Below are positions 36,390 through 47,386 of a DNA stretch of 64,000 bases, one piece after another. The position numbers and the translations under genes were made by a program. Below the pieces are notes generated by a model. The model was not told where the DNA came from. It ran no database searches and saw only the letters and a list, made by a program, of their open reading frames with translations. The DNA comes from Pipra filicauda. Taxonomy: Eukaryota; Chordata; Aves; Passeriformes; Pipridae. Location: NCBI RefSeq assembly GCF_003945595.2, contig NW_024104402.1, positions 248,001 through 312,000 on the forward strand. Direction: 5' to 3'. How positions within the stretch are numbered: the first letter of the stretch is position 1; every line of letters begins with the position of its first letter.

Positions 36390-39226
36390 AGTGCAACTTA
36401 CTCCCTCCTACCCATTTCTGCTAGCTGTTAACCCTTTCCCCTGGAAATTCACCCACTGGCTAATTTCATCATTAATACACCAATAGGCAAAAAATGACCT
36501 GCAAACCTTTAGCACAGATATAAGTGTTGAATAATTTTTTTAATATCTCTTGTGTGAAGGGTTGTGTTTTAAAATTGTCCCTAGGTTTCCATATCCAATG
36601 TAACTATATATTTATAAGAAAAGGCAATTTGTGTCTTTTCCAATTTTATAATGTAGATAATATGAAGAGTATCAGATGACCAGTGAGTATTTGAATGAGT
36701 GCACCTCTGATACGAAATTAGCATACCCCACTAAATAGGCTGGAGTCTCAGGAGTTTTTTCCTTTTTGCCTTTGATTTTATTGGTGACCTTGAGAACTTC
36801 TTTTTTATTCTTTTGTTTCTGCATCTCCTCAATTTTCTTTTCAATAGAGTAGGGATAATTACACTTTCCATGTATACACAGAAATTCTATAGGCTGAAAG
36901 AGCATTATTAATGCTACTTACTGCCTAATCTCCCTCAAAGTGTGCCTGTGATGGCCCCGTCATGCTGACAGGCTTGTCTTCTGGGTGCTCCTGCTTTCCC
37001 AGCCCAGTCTCCCTGTTTGATCTTGCACTTTGTTCCTTCCTTGCAGTGTCACAGCCTGTCTTCTTCAGCGCCCGGACTTTGCCTAGCCTGGGGAGGCTTT
37101 GGGGGATGTCTGGGGTTGCTAGGCACTAGCATGAAACAAGATCTACTTTATATAGGAGCCAGGCATTGTTTAAGGGCAGTTAATGATTCTGCTTTATTCA
37201 GCTGCTTGCAGGATTTCTGTGTGGCAGCCTAATAGCTTTATAGGGTGGTTTGCATGTAAACTCAACAAGGAGATATTTAACAAGCTAAGTATGACTCTTG
37301 GAGTTGGGTGACATAATGCAACACCTCCTGAGCCTCTTGGAGAAATCGTTTTATGACGAGAACAGTGGGAAGCTAATGTGGTATGAGATGCACTGCTGGC
37401 TGTAGGCAGTCATTTTATGCGAATTTACCTGTACTAATGGACAGGTGCTGCTGTGCTGGAGGAGCACTGGAATAGCTGTGCCCGTGGTGTTACCTGGCAA
37501 TGGGTCACTGTGGTTGAAATAATGGTAGAGAATTGTTCTAGACCCAGTGTTGAAGCGCCCCTTGCCAGGATCAGGAGCCTGGACTCTAGGGATGTGCTTT
37601 GGGTTGTTAGTCTTTGGTAGCAGCTCAGACTTGCTGGGTGTCTAGAAGACATTTCTGACTTCTCTGTACTCATGAGGGGAAGTACTGAGGTAAAAAATTG
37701 CTTAAAAGCCCACAAACGTCTTCATTTGCGTAAAACCTGAACACAGTCACTCCTGTGCCTACTGTTTCTTTGCTCTACCCGTAACAGGTAGACAAGGCCT
37801 TAGGATCTGTGCCTGTGCCTGTGACACTATTTACAGGGGTCTCTCTGGAGGTTTGGGTGGGAGGCAGGGGTGGGCAGCCTCTGAAGGCACCACTGCAGGG
37901 AGCAGGGCCCTTCACTCTGATAGCACACATTAACCCAGAGGTACAAGGAAAATTTCTGGTTATGTCTTGTGCTGGTGAGACTTGAACTCCTTTAATATTA
38001 GAAGACCACTGGACAGTGTGCATTTTGGTAGCACTTTCTTGTGTTGCAGGATCTTGCATTGCATCTTGCCTCTGAAATAGGTTGGGTTTTTTTGACTGTG
38101 GAATATCACAGCCTTCCCTTTTCTCAGCTGTTACTTCACAGCGCTGGTCTAGCCTCTTTATTCCTGTATCATTGTTTATTTGTATGCTTGGCTTCCTTTT
38201 TGTTTTATTTCATTTTGAGACAAAGTAGTCTTTTTCCACTCTAATTGTACTTCCATTCTCAGGGAAGTAACTTACCCACCCAACCTCTCCAGTCAGAAAG
38301 AAGTCCCCATTTTGTGACTGAAAGGAGAGCAGAGACATGGAGATGGTTTATGCCGCTGCACCACTTGAGGAAGAACCAGGCCACTTTCCTAATGGCAAAC
38401 CAGGGGGTTAAAAGGTTGATGGCTGAGTTGGTGTCTGGGGTATCTCACTGAGCAAGTGAGCTAAAATACGAAGAGGTGAGTGTGAAAGCAGAGACTTGGA
38501 CTTGTGTGATTTGAAGTAATGGATGTTTTTACTTGGAGCAAAATAGGATTTAAAAAGCCCCAACATTTTGTTTTCTTGAGAAATGCTGGTGGGTTCTTGA
38601 TGCAGGTGGTTTACTTGGGTTGAACACTGTACTTCAGCAATCTTTCCCATCAAACCTTTAATTTCAGGCATTAAATCAACATATGTTTATGATTATGTAA
38701 TTGTGTTTTAGCTAGTCTCTTCACTCTTTTTCACCTTTGTTGTTTGAGCTGAGCTGTGACAGCTACTTTACTGAAAAAAAAGTTGAAAGTGTGCAGGAGA
38801 AATGGATGTGAAGGTTTTGTTATGCTGCATGCAGATATTACTTTAGTTTTCTCTTGGTGTCAAGCTGGCACATAACATTGCCAAACCTTCCTTGGAAGAG
38901 CAGGGGAAATTTCTAATTCTCTTAAGTTCATAGGTCAGGAGGATTTTTTGTGAGGGTTTATGAAAATTAAATGCTTAATATGCAGTTGTCACTGTCATAA
39001 AGTGTAGTTAGAGTCTATAGTGCAATTCTTAAAGCTGGACATAGAGAATTTCACTGGTCTGTGCTAGAAAAGTTAAAAGATAATGAAGAAAAGCTACCCT
39101 TAAACTGCATGAATAGTTTTTTGTAATTTTTATGTGAGATTGCAGTAAATCTGAGGAATGTGTTTTGTAATAATAGGAATCATTGGCAGTGGCTTTGTTT
39201 TTCTTTCTTTAAGAATTTCTTAATTT

Positions 39227-39271
39227 AAAAAAAAAAACAACCCAAAACCAAACAAAAACCCCCACAAAAAC
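39227..39271 (+). repeat. A/C-rich low-complexity tract
   Basis: A run of A followed by AACAACCCAAAACCAAAC-type sequence and CCCCCAC. Low complexity with no coding content. Confidence 0.75.
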
Positions 39272-42200
39272 TAGCTGACCTCAGATGATTCAATGCTTTG
39301 TGTCTTTCTGCAAATTACTTAATTTGTTTCATTGTTCATTTCTAGAGAACCCACTAAACTCATGCAAGGTACAAAGTAAACAGGATAAAGTTTTCCTGTT
39401 ATCTGTGACTACCCACAAAAAACTATTTCCAACTGGAGAATCTATGTAGGAAAGCAGAGCAAGCAACATTGTCTTTCTTAATAACTTGAAATACCAATGA
39501 GCAAAGATAACCAACAATTTTAGACAGACTGGCAGACCAACTTCGGCATCTAATCTTAACTCTTCCTGAGCATTTGCCAGCCAAATAGTTTAAAATTTAT
39601 TATGTAATATCACTTTCAAGTTTTGATATTAGTATGTTAATTCTGATGCATGTAGATGAAGGAACTACAGTTCTGAATTGGTTTTATTTTTGCAGTTATA
39701 CCCTTCATTTGGAGTAGCATGATACTAATGTGAGGGACAGGTAGTTGAATGAAAAAGGTGAGGCACTCTCTTCTCGTCATCACTGTCTGCAAGTGAATGG
39801 CACATAGCTGGCCTTTGAGTAGTGTTCCTGGTTGCACAAGTTCTCTTTGGATATTGAAAAACCTCTCTGCCCTGGCTGTTGCAGTGCTGATTCAACACAG
39901 TATCAGTATCAGTGGTCACAGCAGGCTTGCATTTTCTAGCCTTTGTGAATTTTGTAATCACGAAGCACTTTTTTCTCATAGTGCCTGCACGGCGTTTGCA
40001 GACCTTCAAGAGTAGGGACATATTTGGTGAAGGATATGTAATTGATGTTGTATTGTGGAATGGCTTTTAAGTCACTTGGCAGTTTCTCTGCATAGTGCAA
40101 AAAGTTATTTAAGCAAGTCATTCTCTCTTGAGGTGGATTTTGCAGTGATTATTGTGTTCCTCTCAGTGTATTTCAGAGCGGAAGGCAGGGGGTCATGAGG
40201 TGCAACTGAGAAAGTATTTTACTTCCCTTCCTCCTGCTTCTCTGTTTCCTCACAAAAATGCCTCATTTTTCTTGTTAAATACATTTTTGTTAGAAGGTTA
40301 GAAAAGGGGAATTTGTGTTTAGGAGGAATTCTTGATGTTAGTTTGCTCTTCCTGGGAACCAACCAGAAACCCATTTTAATCAAGGCTTCCAGAATTGCTG
40401 TCTTGTGGGTGACTGCAGTCTCTTGAGCGCTTGTGCAGGTCCTTGCTGCCTGACGGCCCTGGGCATGCTCTCACCACTCCCAGAGGTTTCATGCGCAGGT
40501 GCGAGCAGTCAGCAGTGACACAGAGTCTGTGAAAAGGTGGCTGATGGCTTAGTGCTGCTACATTTGGTGTGGTGCAGACATAGAAGTTCAGAAATGTGTT
40601 TCTGCTCTAAAACAATTATTATTTCAGGTTCTGGTCCTGGCTGTAGTTAGTCAAATGGTTGTTTTAAATTTTGTGATGATATGGATAGTTCTATCCTCCA
40701 ATTCTTTTTGATCCTGTAGAAACACTTCTGTGCTCATAAAATACTTGGACACCTGTAGAAGTTGTTTGGCATTCCCATGGATTAGCTTGGTGGCAAATCT
40801 GTGTGAAAGGTTTACTTCAAGCCTGCTGTTGCAGTGTAACTGGACACAATAAGCTCAGGATAAGTATTTCTTTGGAGTAAGAACCTTTGATACCCAATAA
40901 TCTCTCCATTATTACTTGCAAAGAGGTCACCTCCTGTAACAATAGTAGGTTTCATCCTTGAGAGAAAACTAGATATGTAATGGTGAATACTGACACTGAA
41001 AGGTAGGTTCCTCATCACTGCATTAAGGTGTCCTTAATGTTATTCACAGGTCGTGTGTTAACGACTGCAGCAACTTGCACTAAGCTAGGCAGGGACAGAT
41101 GTCACAGTGGTGTGATTTCAAGATTTGATAGCTTGAGGCTGCAGATGCTAGTTGGAAATGCCCTTTTTTGAATAATAGGAAATCTCTGCCTTTTCTGTTT
41201 GCTTTTATGGTTACTGAAGTACCCCTGTAGCCTGCATGACATATTTCTCAGATGGTGTACATCTGTACCACTTCAGCCTGTGTAGCTGCCATATGCCTGA
41301 TTCATATTGTTGATAGTTTTGTTGAGAAGAGCCTAGCCATGGCCACTCATCCCCCTCCTCATTTGGTAGTGGAGAAGTAAGAGGACAGATCTGCTCAGTG
41401 GAGAGCTGTTGTTTGGAGTAGCAAGGTCTTTAACTCAAACTGTTGTTTAATAATTCTCAGCTTGCTGCATAACCTAGGTGCCTGTGCAGAGCTGTGGGGT
41501 CACCCATGGGTCTTGTTTTGGTTTCTCTCCTCCCAGTCTACCCCTATGTTGGTGCCCAGCATCTTGGTGTCTCTGGTCTCACATGCATGGCCTGGCCTTT
41601 CTGTCAGGGCTGTGTGCCAGCCTTACTGCCCAGCTCACCTCAGCTCTCCCCTGTACTCCTGCCCTATGTTATACTGGTTTTCCCATTCATGTTACAAGCT
41701 GCTTTGTGTCCAGCCAGAGTCCTGTTTTTCTTTTCTCAGTGTACTGTTCCAAGAGATGCATGGAGGTGTCACCACACCTCCTGCTGCAGAAGGGGAGAGC
41801 TTCCATTCCCCTCCCTGGCTCTCCACACCCATCCCCTGCTTTGCAGCAGCTCTGGATGCTCATGAGACCCTTCATGTGAGCCAGCTTAATAAGTTTAAAT
41901 GACATCAAATTGTGTGAGCAGAATAGTTTTCTTTGAAGAAAATGACTTGAAATGGGCTTGTGGAAGAAAGGCCAGACATATGCGAGACATTAGGGAGGAA
42001 GACAGTGCAGCGAGGATCAGGGAAGCAGCAGGAGATGGGAGGACTCCTCCACCCACTACATCCCTTTTGGGAGATTTTTTTTTAGGGGTCTGTTCCCTTA
42101 GGGACCGTCTTGGTGATACTGCTGCTGTGGGAGATATGGGCATCTGGAGCTGCTCCTCCCTGGTGTGGATTCAAAGTGAATGTATTACCAGAGCTTCAGA

Positions 42201-44204
42201 AGGTAAAATTCGGAATTGCCAACATCCTCCTGAGCCAACATGTTCTGTGGTTCCTCTATCTGCTCCCTTCTCAAAGCTTTCTTTTGGCCAGACTGTTTTT
42301 ATGGCAATGAAAAGAACAAATCTGGGGGAAAAAGCTGCATTCCTAACACATTTCAAGTCTGTGCTAAAATAACCAGGGAACAAATTTCCTCAAATAAACA
42401 TTATTTGGAATTTTTATATAGATGGGTTATGTATTTTTTCCCAGCCATTGGTCTTGGAAAGAGCTCAATGCATAATTTTTTTTTTTAATTGAGCTTCAGG
42501 CAGACAGTATCTGATACGTAAGACCGGGCAGTTAGTTGTGAGGTATATGGAAGCAAAATCTTTATCATGAGGAGTTTTAATAGTGGGTAATGCTTTTATT
42601 CCCAGCTGTAACAACTGAAAGAGCTGACAAGCAGCATTTTAATTATTTCAGGTTTTTTTTCAATTCTACTGAAAAACGACTAAACATTTTTATTTAGATA
42701 CTAATAGATTGTGTAAAGTAGGATTTAAAATTTTTGTATGCAGTCCACTGGGAGAAAAACTGACTGAACACTGAGCGTACCATGTAACTTTTCATGGCAA
42801 TGTGTGGGTTTTAATGGCTGGGAAGCAATCAGAATTGTATATATGAGAAAGAGCAAATGTATTAATAAATTGGGATTTAGTACACAATATCATGGCACAA
42901 TCTACATATATAGTAAGTGACATAAAAAGGACTAGCAATTTCCTAGTAGAAAAGGATTTTTTTTAAAATAGAGTTTTCAGTCATAAACTTCTCTGGGGTA
43001 AGTTTGTGTTGCTCTCTCTCCCTATTAACACTTCTGAAATGGTTTACATGCAACTGTAGTGTACTCTTGGACAATGTGAAGGGGACTTGTAGTAACATTC
43101 CCCTTGTTTTTATTAACCTTAACCAGGAATGAATGCAGAAGCTGTAACCTGTGATTGGCAGGAGGGAGGTGGCTGTGCCTGGCCCTGGGAGCGTGTCAGG
43201 AGGTCTGAAAGCACTCCAATGCTGAGATGATCAGGGGGCTGTTATCCACTCCTCAGTTACTTGTTGCCTGGGAGACAAATGTAATCCAGGGATTTATTTT
43301 TTTTGACCCTTCCTTGCTGGTTTTTGATTGGAGTCACTTTTGACTTCTGGCATGGAGGAGGTAGTGAAGCAGCACACCAAGTGTCATAAGATGGAAATTA
43401 ATCACTAAGCGAGGGGTCTGAGCGCCAGTGATTTCCTTTCCTGTGATTGCTCTGTGTATGGGAAGACTAATGACAAATCTAAACAGAGAGCTAATGAAGC
43501 TCTTCCTGCCTCCCAACAGTCAAGAAGGATTCTTAACTGGATGACCCTTAAGCTTTCTTTTTATTCCTGCTCTCTTACATGATTGTAGAAAAACAAAAAT
43601 AAGTGTCTTAAAAGAGAACTTTACGTGGTTGGCGAGCTTTGCCTTAAACTGCATTTGGTTTTGGTGGTATATTATAAGTTAGCTCAGTTGCAGTGAAAAT
43701 ATAGCAAATCTGCCTTCCCAGTGATTTTTTTTAACATGGAGTGTAATTGTTCTCAATACTTTTTGTGAGAGAGAGTTTCGGTTTTTCAGTGAGATTATTT
43801 TTGGCTTTTGCAAGAATACAGGCAAGCCAAACAAATTTATCTTAACTGTAATGAAAGGTTTTGAAGTTACTCTTCACTAGTGACTTCATATTATAAGGCC
43901 CTCAGCTTAAACTAACTCTGATGGTTTTGGGGAGTAATCTCTTCCAGGTACATGAAAAGTCTATCTTGGAAGTAAATAAAAAACCAGAGAAGTTTGGAAA
44001 CAATATATTGTGTTCCAGTAAGTACAAGTAAGGTAGATGGTATTTAAGTGTAGCTTTTTTTCTTTCCCCGGCTTGTCCCATGCTGTAAGAAGTAAGGAAT
44101 CCAACGAAGGTTTTCTCCTGAAAAAACATTTCTAGTTTTGCACATTGCTTGCTTAAAAGGAAATTTTATGTTCTTCGTCTGGCTCTTGGATGGAGCATGG
44201 AAGT

Positions 44205-44290
44205 GGAATTTGGGAGGTTTGGATTCTATTTTTGACTCTGTCCTTTGCCTAAAAAAGTCACTTACTAGGCTTATCGTGTCAAGTGTCTGG
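44205..44290 (+). mobile_element. Possible MIR-like SINE relic
   Basis: TTGGGAGGTTTGGATTCTAT, then TTTTGACTCTGTCCTTTGCC and AAAAAGTCACTTACTAG, matches in order the middle of a MIR element (GGGTTCTA..CTCTG..CCTTGGGCAAGTCACTTA) with deletions. Weak evidence only. Confidence 0.3.
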
Positions 44291-46208
44291 CTCATTGTGT
44301 CATATTTAAGAAGGCTAAGCCTAACAACCTTCTTTTGCAAACTGGTTTGAGATGTGTGGTGCACAGCTTCCACCACTGACACCAGCAATGGATCTTTCAG
44401 TCACCAGCTGTAGTGCTTTACTGAGATGAGAGTCCAAGAGAGTCTCTCTCTAGCCCTTTGAATCTTGATCTCTGGCTATGCAAGGGCCTTGCTTCACTTC
44501 AAGAGCTGGAAGATGTCTTCCCTTAGACTCTTCTGTGGCCTTGTGGTAGGGCACCCCTGGGAAGTAATGGGGGAGATGGGCTTGAACCCTGCCATCCTGA
44601 AAGAGGCTTGGCCCCATGTTTCTGCTCCCCCAGAGCAGCATGCAGAGAATGGTTTCTTCATCCCCTCCAGCAGCCGTGCTTGTTTCTGACAGAAAGCTGT
44701 TACAGCTCCTGTGGGTAGTGCCACCCCGTCTACTTTTCTTTGGAGACAAGTTTCACATGGTGCTGTGAACTTCCTGGGTGCACCCACACAGCCATCCAGT
44801 GGCATTGGGGAAGATTTTTCTCTTCCATTTATTTGTTTTTGTGGAGAATTTGTTGCAGATTTGCTCTCTTTGTATGCTTGGAAGGAGGTCTGTAAGCACT
44901 TAGCATATTGCAATGCACTGTGTATCCTAAAGCTGTTGGTGAGGCAGAGGAGCATTTAGGAGGTGGTAGGGCAAAGATGGTAAGTTTTTGAAGGAAACAA
45001 CTGTCTGTTCTTGGTCTTCCTTATGGCTTAAGAAAGTTATATCCCACTTCTGGTGTGATTTTGTGTTTGTGTCTGGGTGTTTCTTCTTTAACATGTGAAC
45101 TGAGAGCCTTGTTCCACTGATAGAAGTTGGAGCTGAGAAAAGGGATGATCCTGGATTGAAAAGTGGCAAGAGGTGGTAATGCAGCCTCCCCCACCTGTCC
45201 CAGAAAACATCATCATTTACCATAAAAACTTATCTTAATGCCTTGAGAGCTGCCAGTGGAGTTCAGTCAACAATTAGGATTGGTGGGTTTTTTTATTATG
45301 CTCAAGCAGACCAAGGTTCCTCCTGAGCTATCATTCTGTATGCTTTCATAGTGAAGCTGAGGGAAAGTTGTTTTCATGTGTTTGAGAACTCACACAAAAC
45401 AATTAAAAATATCCTCTCAGCCTGACCTCTGATGGAATTGAGACAAGATCTGAAATTTCACTGCTTGTAACTGCAGAATAAATACTGAATTTTAGTTCAG
45501 TCTTTACCTTACAGATTGACCACTTGTGTTGCTCTGTGTGTCCAGAAAGGGTAACTACAGTAACTGTTGTTTTAGCCAATCACAGTTTCACAACACGCTT
45601 AAATGGTTATGGGCTTTTTTTTTTTAGTTGGTTGGTTTGGTTTGGGTTTTTGGGGTATTTTTTTCCCCTCAGGGGAGAAAAGATGATTAATTTCCTCTTG
45701 TAGTATAATGGCATTGATGTCATGTGGGTTGAAGGATAAAGTCCTTTTATTTTTAAAACAGTTGCTGGGGTGTTTAACCCCCTCCTTCTTAACCTTGTTT
45801 CTTGTTAGTATAACAGCAAAAGGAAAAGAAAATCACTTCCAAAAAGAAGATACTTTTCTTAAAAGTTTCCATTTAACAGTTAAACTGTAGCTTCTTATTT
45901 TTCCAGTATGAGGTGATGGGGAAATTGCCAGATATTAATAAATCATATTCAGTAGTAACAAGAGAGAAGGGGGGAAAGAGCAGCCAAACATTCATTCTTA
46001 CTTTTTCCCCCCTCAGAAGTGTGATTTAAATCATACAGTTGCAATACATTATTAATGGAGCGATAATCTCTGGCAAGCAAACTATGTTCACTTCTGTCAG
46101 ATAAAAAACCCAAACCCACTGCTTCTGCTGACAAATACTGCTAAATAAATAAGGCTGTGCCATTAGATCAAATATTTGATTTTTTTTTTAATTCTTTTTT
46201 CTTCGCAG

Positions 46209-46345
46209 AGTATTGGAAAGGGGTCCTTGTGGTGTATAGACCCAGAATATAGACAAAATCTTATTCAGGCTTTGAAAAAGACACCCTATCACCCATATTC
46301 GCATGTGTTCAATACACCTCCCACATCTCCTCAGGCATATCAAAG
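46209..46345 (+). CDS. FOXN3: FOXN3 second coding exon (wings of the forkhead domain)
   Basis: This 137-bp exon encodes 45 complete codons and two bases of a split codon (AG|). It starts [18 protein letters not shown], continues with [12 protein letters not shown], and ends in PPTSPQAYQ. It joins in phase 0 to the CAG codon ending at 19825. Together they restore an uninterrupted forkhead domain, with wing 1 ([12 protein letters not shown]) and the basic C-terminal tail (ALKK). The acceptor is a long T-rich tract ending TTCTTCGCAG at 46208; the donor is CAAAG|GTAAG. The split serine codon fits the known FOXN3 continuation after AYQ. The frame is open and shows no damage. Later exons encoding the rest of the protein are not found before the end of the window. 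Confidence 0.96.
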
Positions 46346-47189
46346 GTAAGAACTAGATGCTTTTTATAACTCTAAATGTTTTCATGCAATGTTGTGTGTG
46401 AATCCTGGCTAAGACATTCATTGTAATTAAGTGATGCAGTTTGGAACTGGGCTAGTGAAGAAAGCCCAGGAGTGCTGGCAGCAGCCTTGCCTTATATCCA
46501 GGACACCTTACCTGCCATGCCCTTGCCTGGCATCAGCGAGCCTGCAGCCTTCCTGCCAGAGCCACAGAGCCACTTGGCAAAGAATGCCTGAAATTTAAGT
46601 GCATATAAGCAAATGGAGGGCACTGAAGTGGCCACTTGTCCCTATTATGAAAACGCAGTACCCTCGCTCAGTGGAGATGGGCTTGTTTTTTTCTCCCAAG
46701 AGAAGTACACAGCTGGTGTTGCTTGTGCAGGCGGGAGGTGTCCAGGTGAGCCCTGTATCCAGATGGTATGACCAGCCCTTGTGTGACGGGCACCAGTGCT
46801 GGCTCTTGGGGTCAGCCCGGATTGCCTGCCTTGCTTCAGTGAAACAGACGTGGGGTGGGTTTTTTCCACTCGTTTTGCATTTTTTGATCTGGCTTTCATG
46901 ACAAACGTTTGCAAAGAGAGAGAATCTACGGCTGCCATCCGCCAAGTGAGAAGGCAAGCACTGGGCTTTGGCAGAACTGCTTTCTCCTCGCTGCTAATAT
47001 GGAAATTCTTTGCTTCACTTTTTCCAAGCGTTGGCAGGGTGTCACGGCCGGGACAGGAATGCTGCTCGTGGCGCGTGTCGCCCCGCACTCCTAGAGAAGG
47101 TGTCGGGGGCCAGCCGCAGCAGGGCCCGCAGCAGCGCCGGGACTGAGCGGTGACGCAGACGCCTCTCGTGGCGTCCGAGGTGTGGGGGG

Positions 47190-47210
47190 GTTTGTTTGTT
47201 TGTTTGTTTT
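47190..47210 (+). repeat. (GTTT)n short repeat in the intragenic CpG island
   Basis: Four to five GTTT units follow a run of G and interrupt the GC-rich sequence of the intragenic island. A simple repeat. Confidence 0.75.
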
Positions 47211-47284
47211 AATTATTGTTTTTTCGGCGTTATCGTTGAGGCTGGCGGCCGGGCAGGGCAGCGGCCGGGCAGGGCGGCGTGATG

Positions 47285-47298
47285 GTCGCCGTGGCGAC
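47285..47298. promoter_or_regulatory. X-box-like palindrome (one mismatch)
   Basis: GTCGCC-GT-GGCGAC has both half sites as an inverted repeat. It departs from the X-box consensus only by G in place of the first A of the right half. It is 75 bp from the perfect X-box, suggesting a paired element. Confidence 0.4.
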
Positions 47299-47372
47299 GG
47301 AGCATCTCCCCGGCAACGCGCGGGCCGGGCCGGCGCTGGCGCGTCACGAGGCCGCCGGGGCCCGGCCGCGCC

Positions 47373-47386
47373 GTTGCCGCGGTAAC
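47373..47386. promoter_or_regulatory. Perfect RFX X-box
   Basis: GTTGCC-GC-GGTAAC is a complete inverted repeat, including its GC spacer, and fits GTNRCC-N2-RGYAAC at every position. RFX-family winged-helix proteins bind this motif, commonly at ciliary and some developmental promoters. It lies in the intragenic CpG island. Confidence 0.6.

Larger units (their letters stand above)
19826..46208 (+). other. FOXN3: FOXN3 intron between the two forkhead-domain exons (26.4 kb)
   Basis: It is bounded by CAG|GTAAGT at 19825/19826 and by T-rich TTCGCAG at 46208, phase 0. No other exon or gene is recognisable inside. Contents noted separately are the twin X-box element at 23177-23233, a GTGTGCGTG hairpin at 22025-22044, a CR1 fragment at 29611-29840, an inverted homeodomain-like repeat at 36326-36389, an A-rich tract at 39227-39271 and a MIR-like relic near 44.2 kb. 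All intronic reading frames are short and lack family signatures. Confidence 0.9.

Noticed and set aside
37489..37501. Another X-box-like site, GTTACC-T-GGCAAT
   Set aside because: Mismatched in the last, strongly conserved base and without a partner nearby; isolated near-matches are expected by chance.
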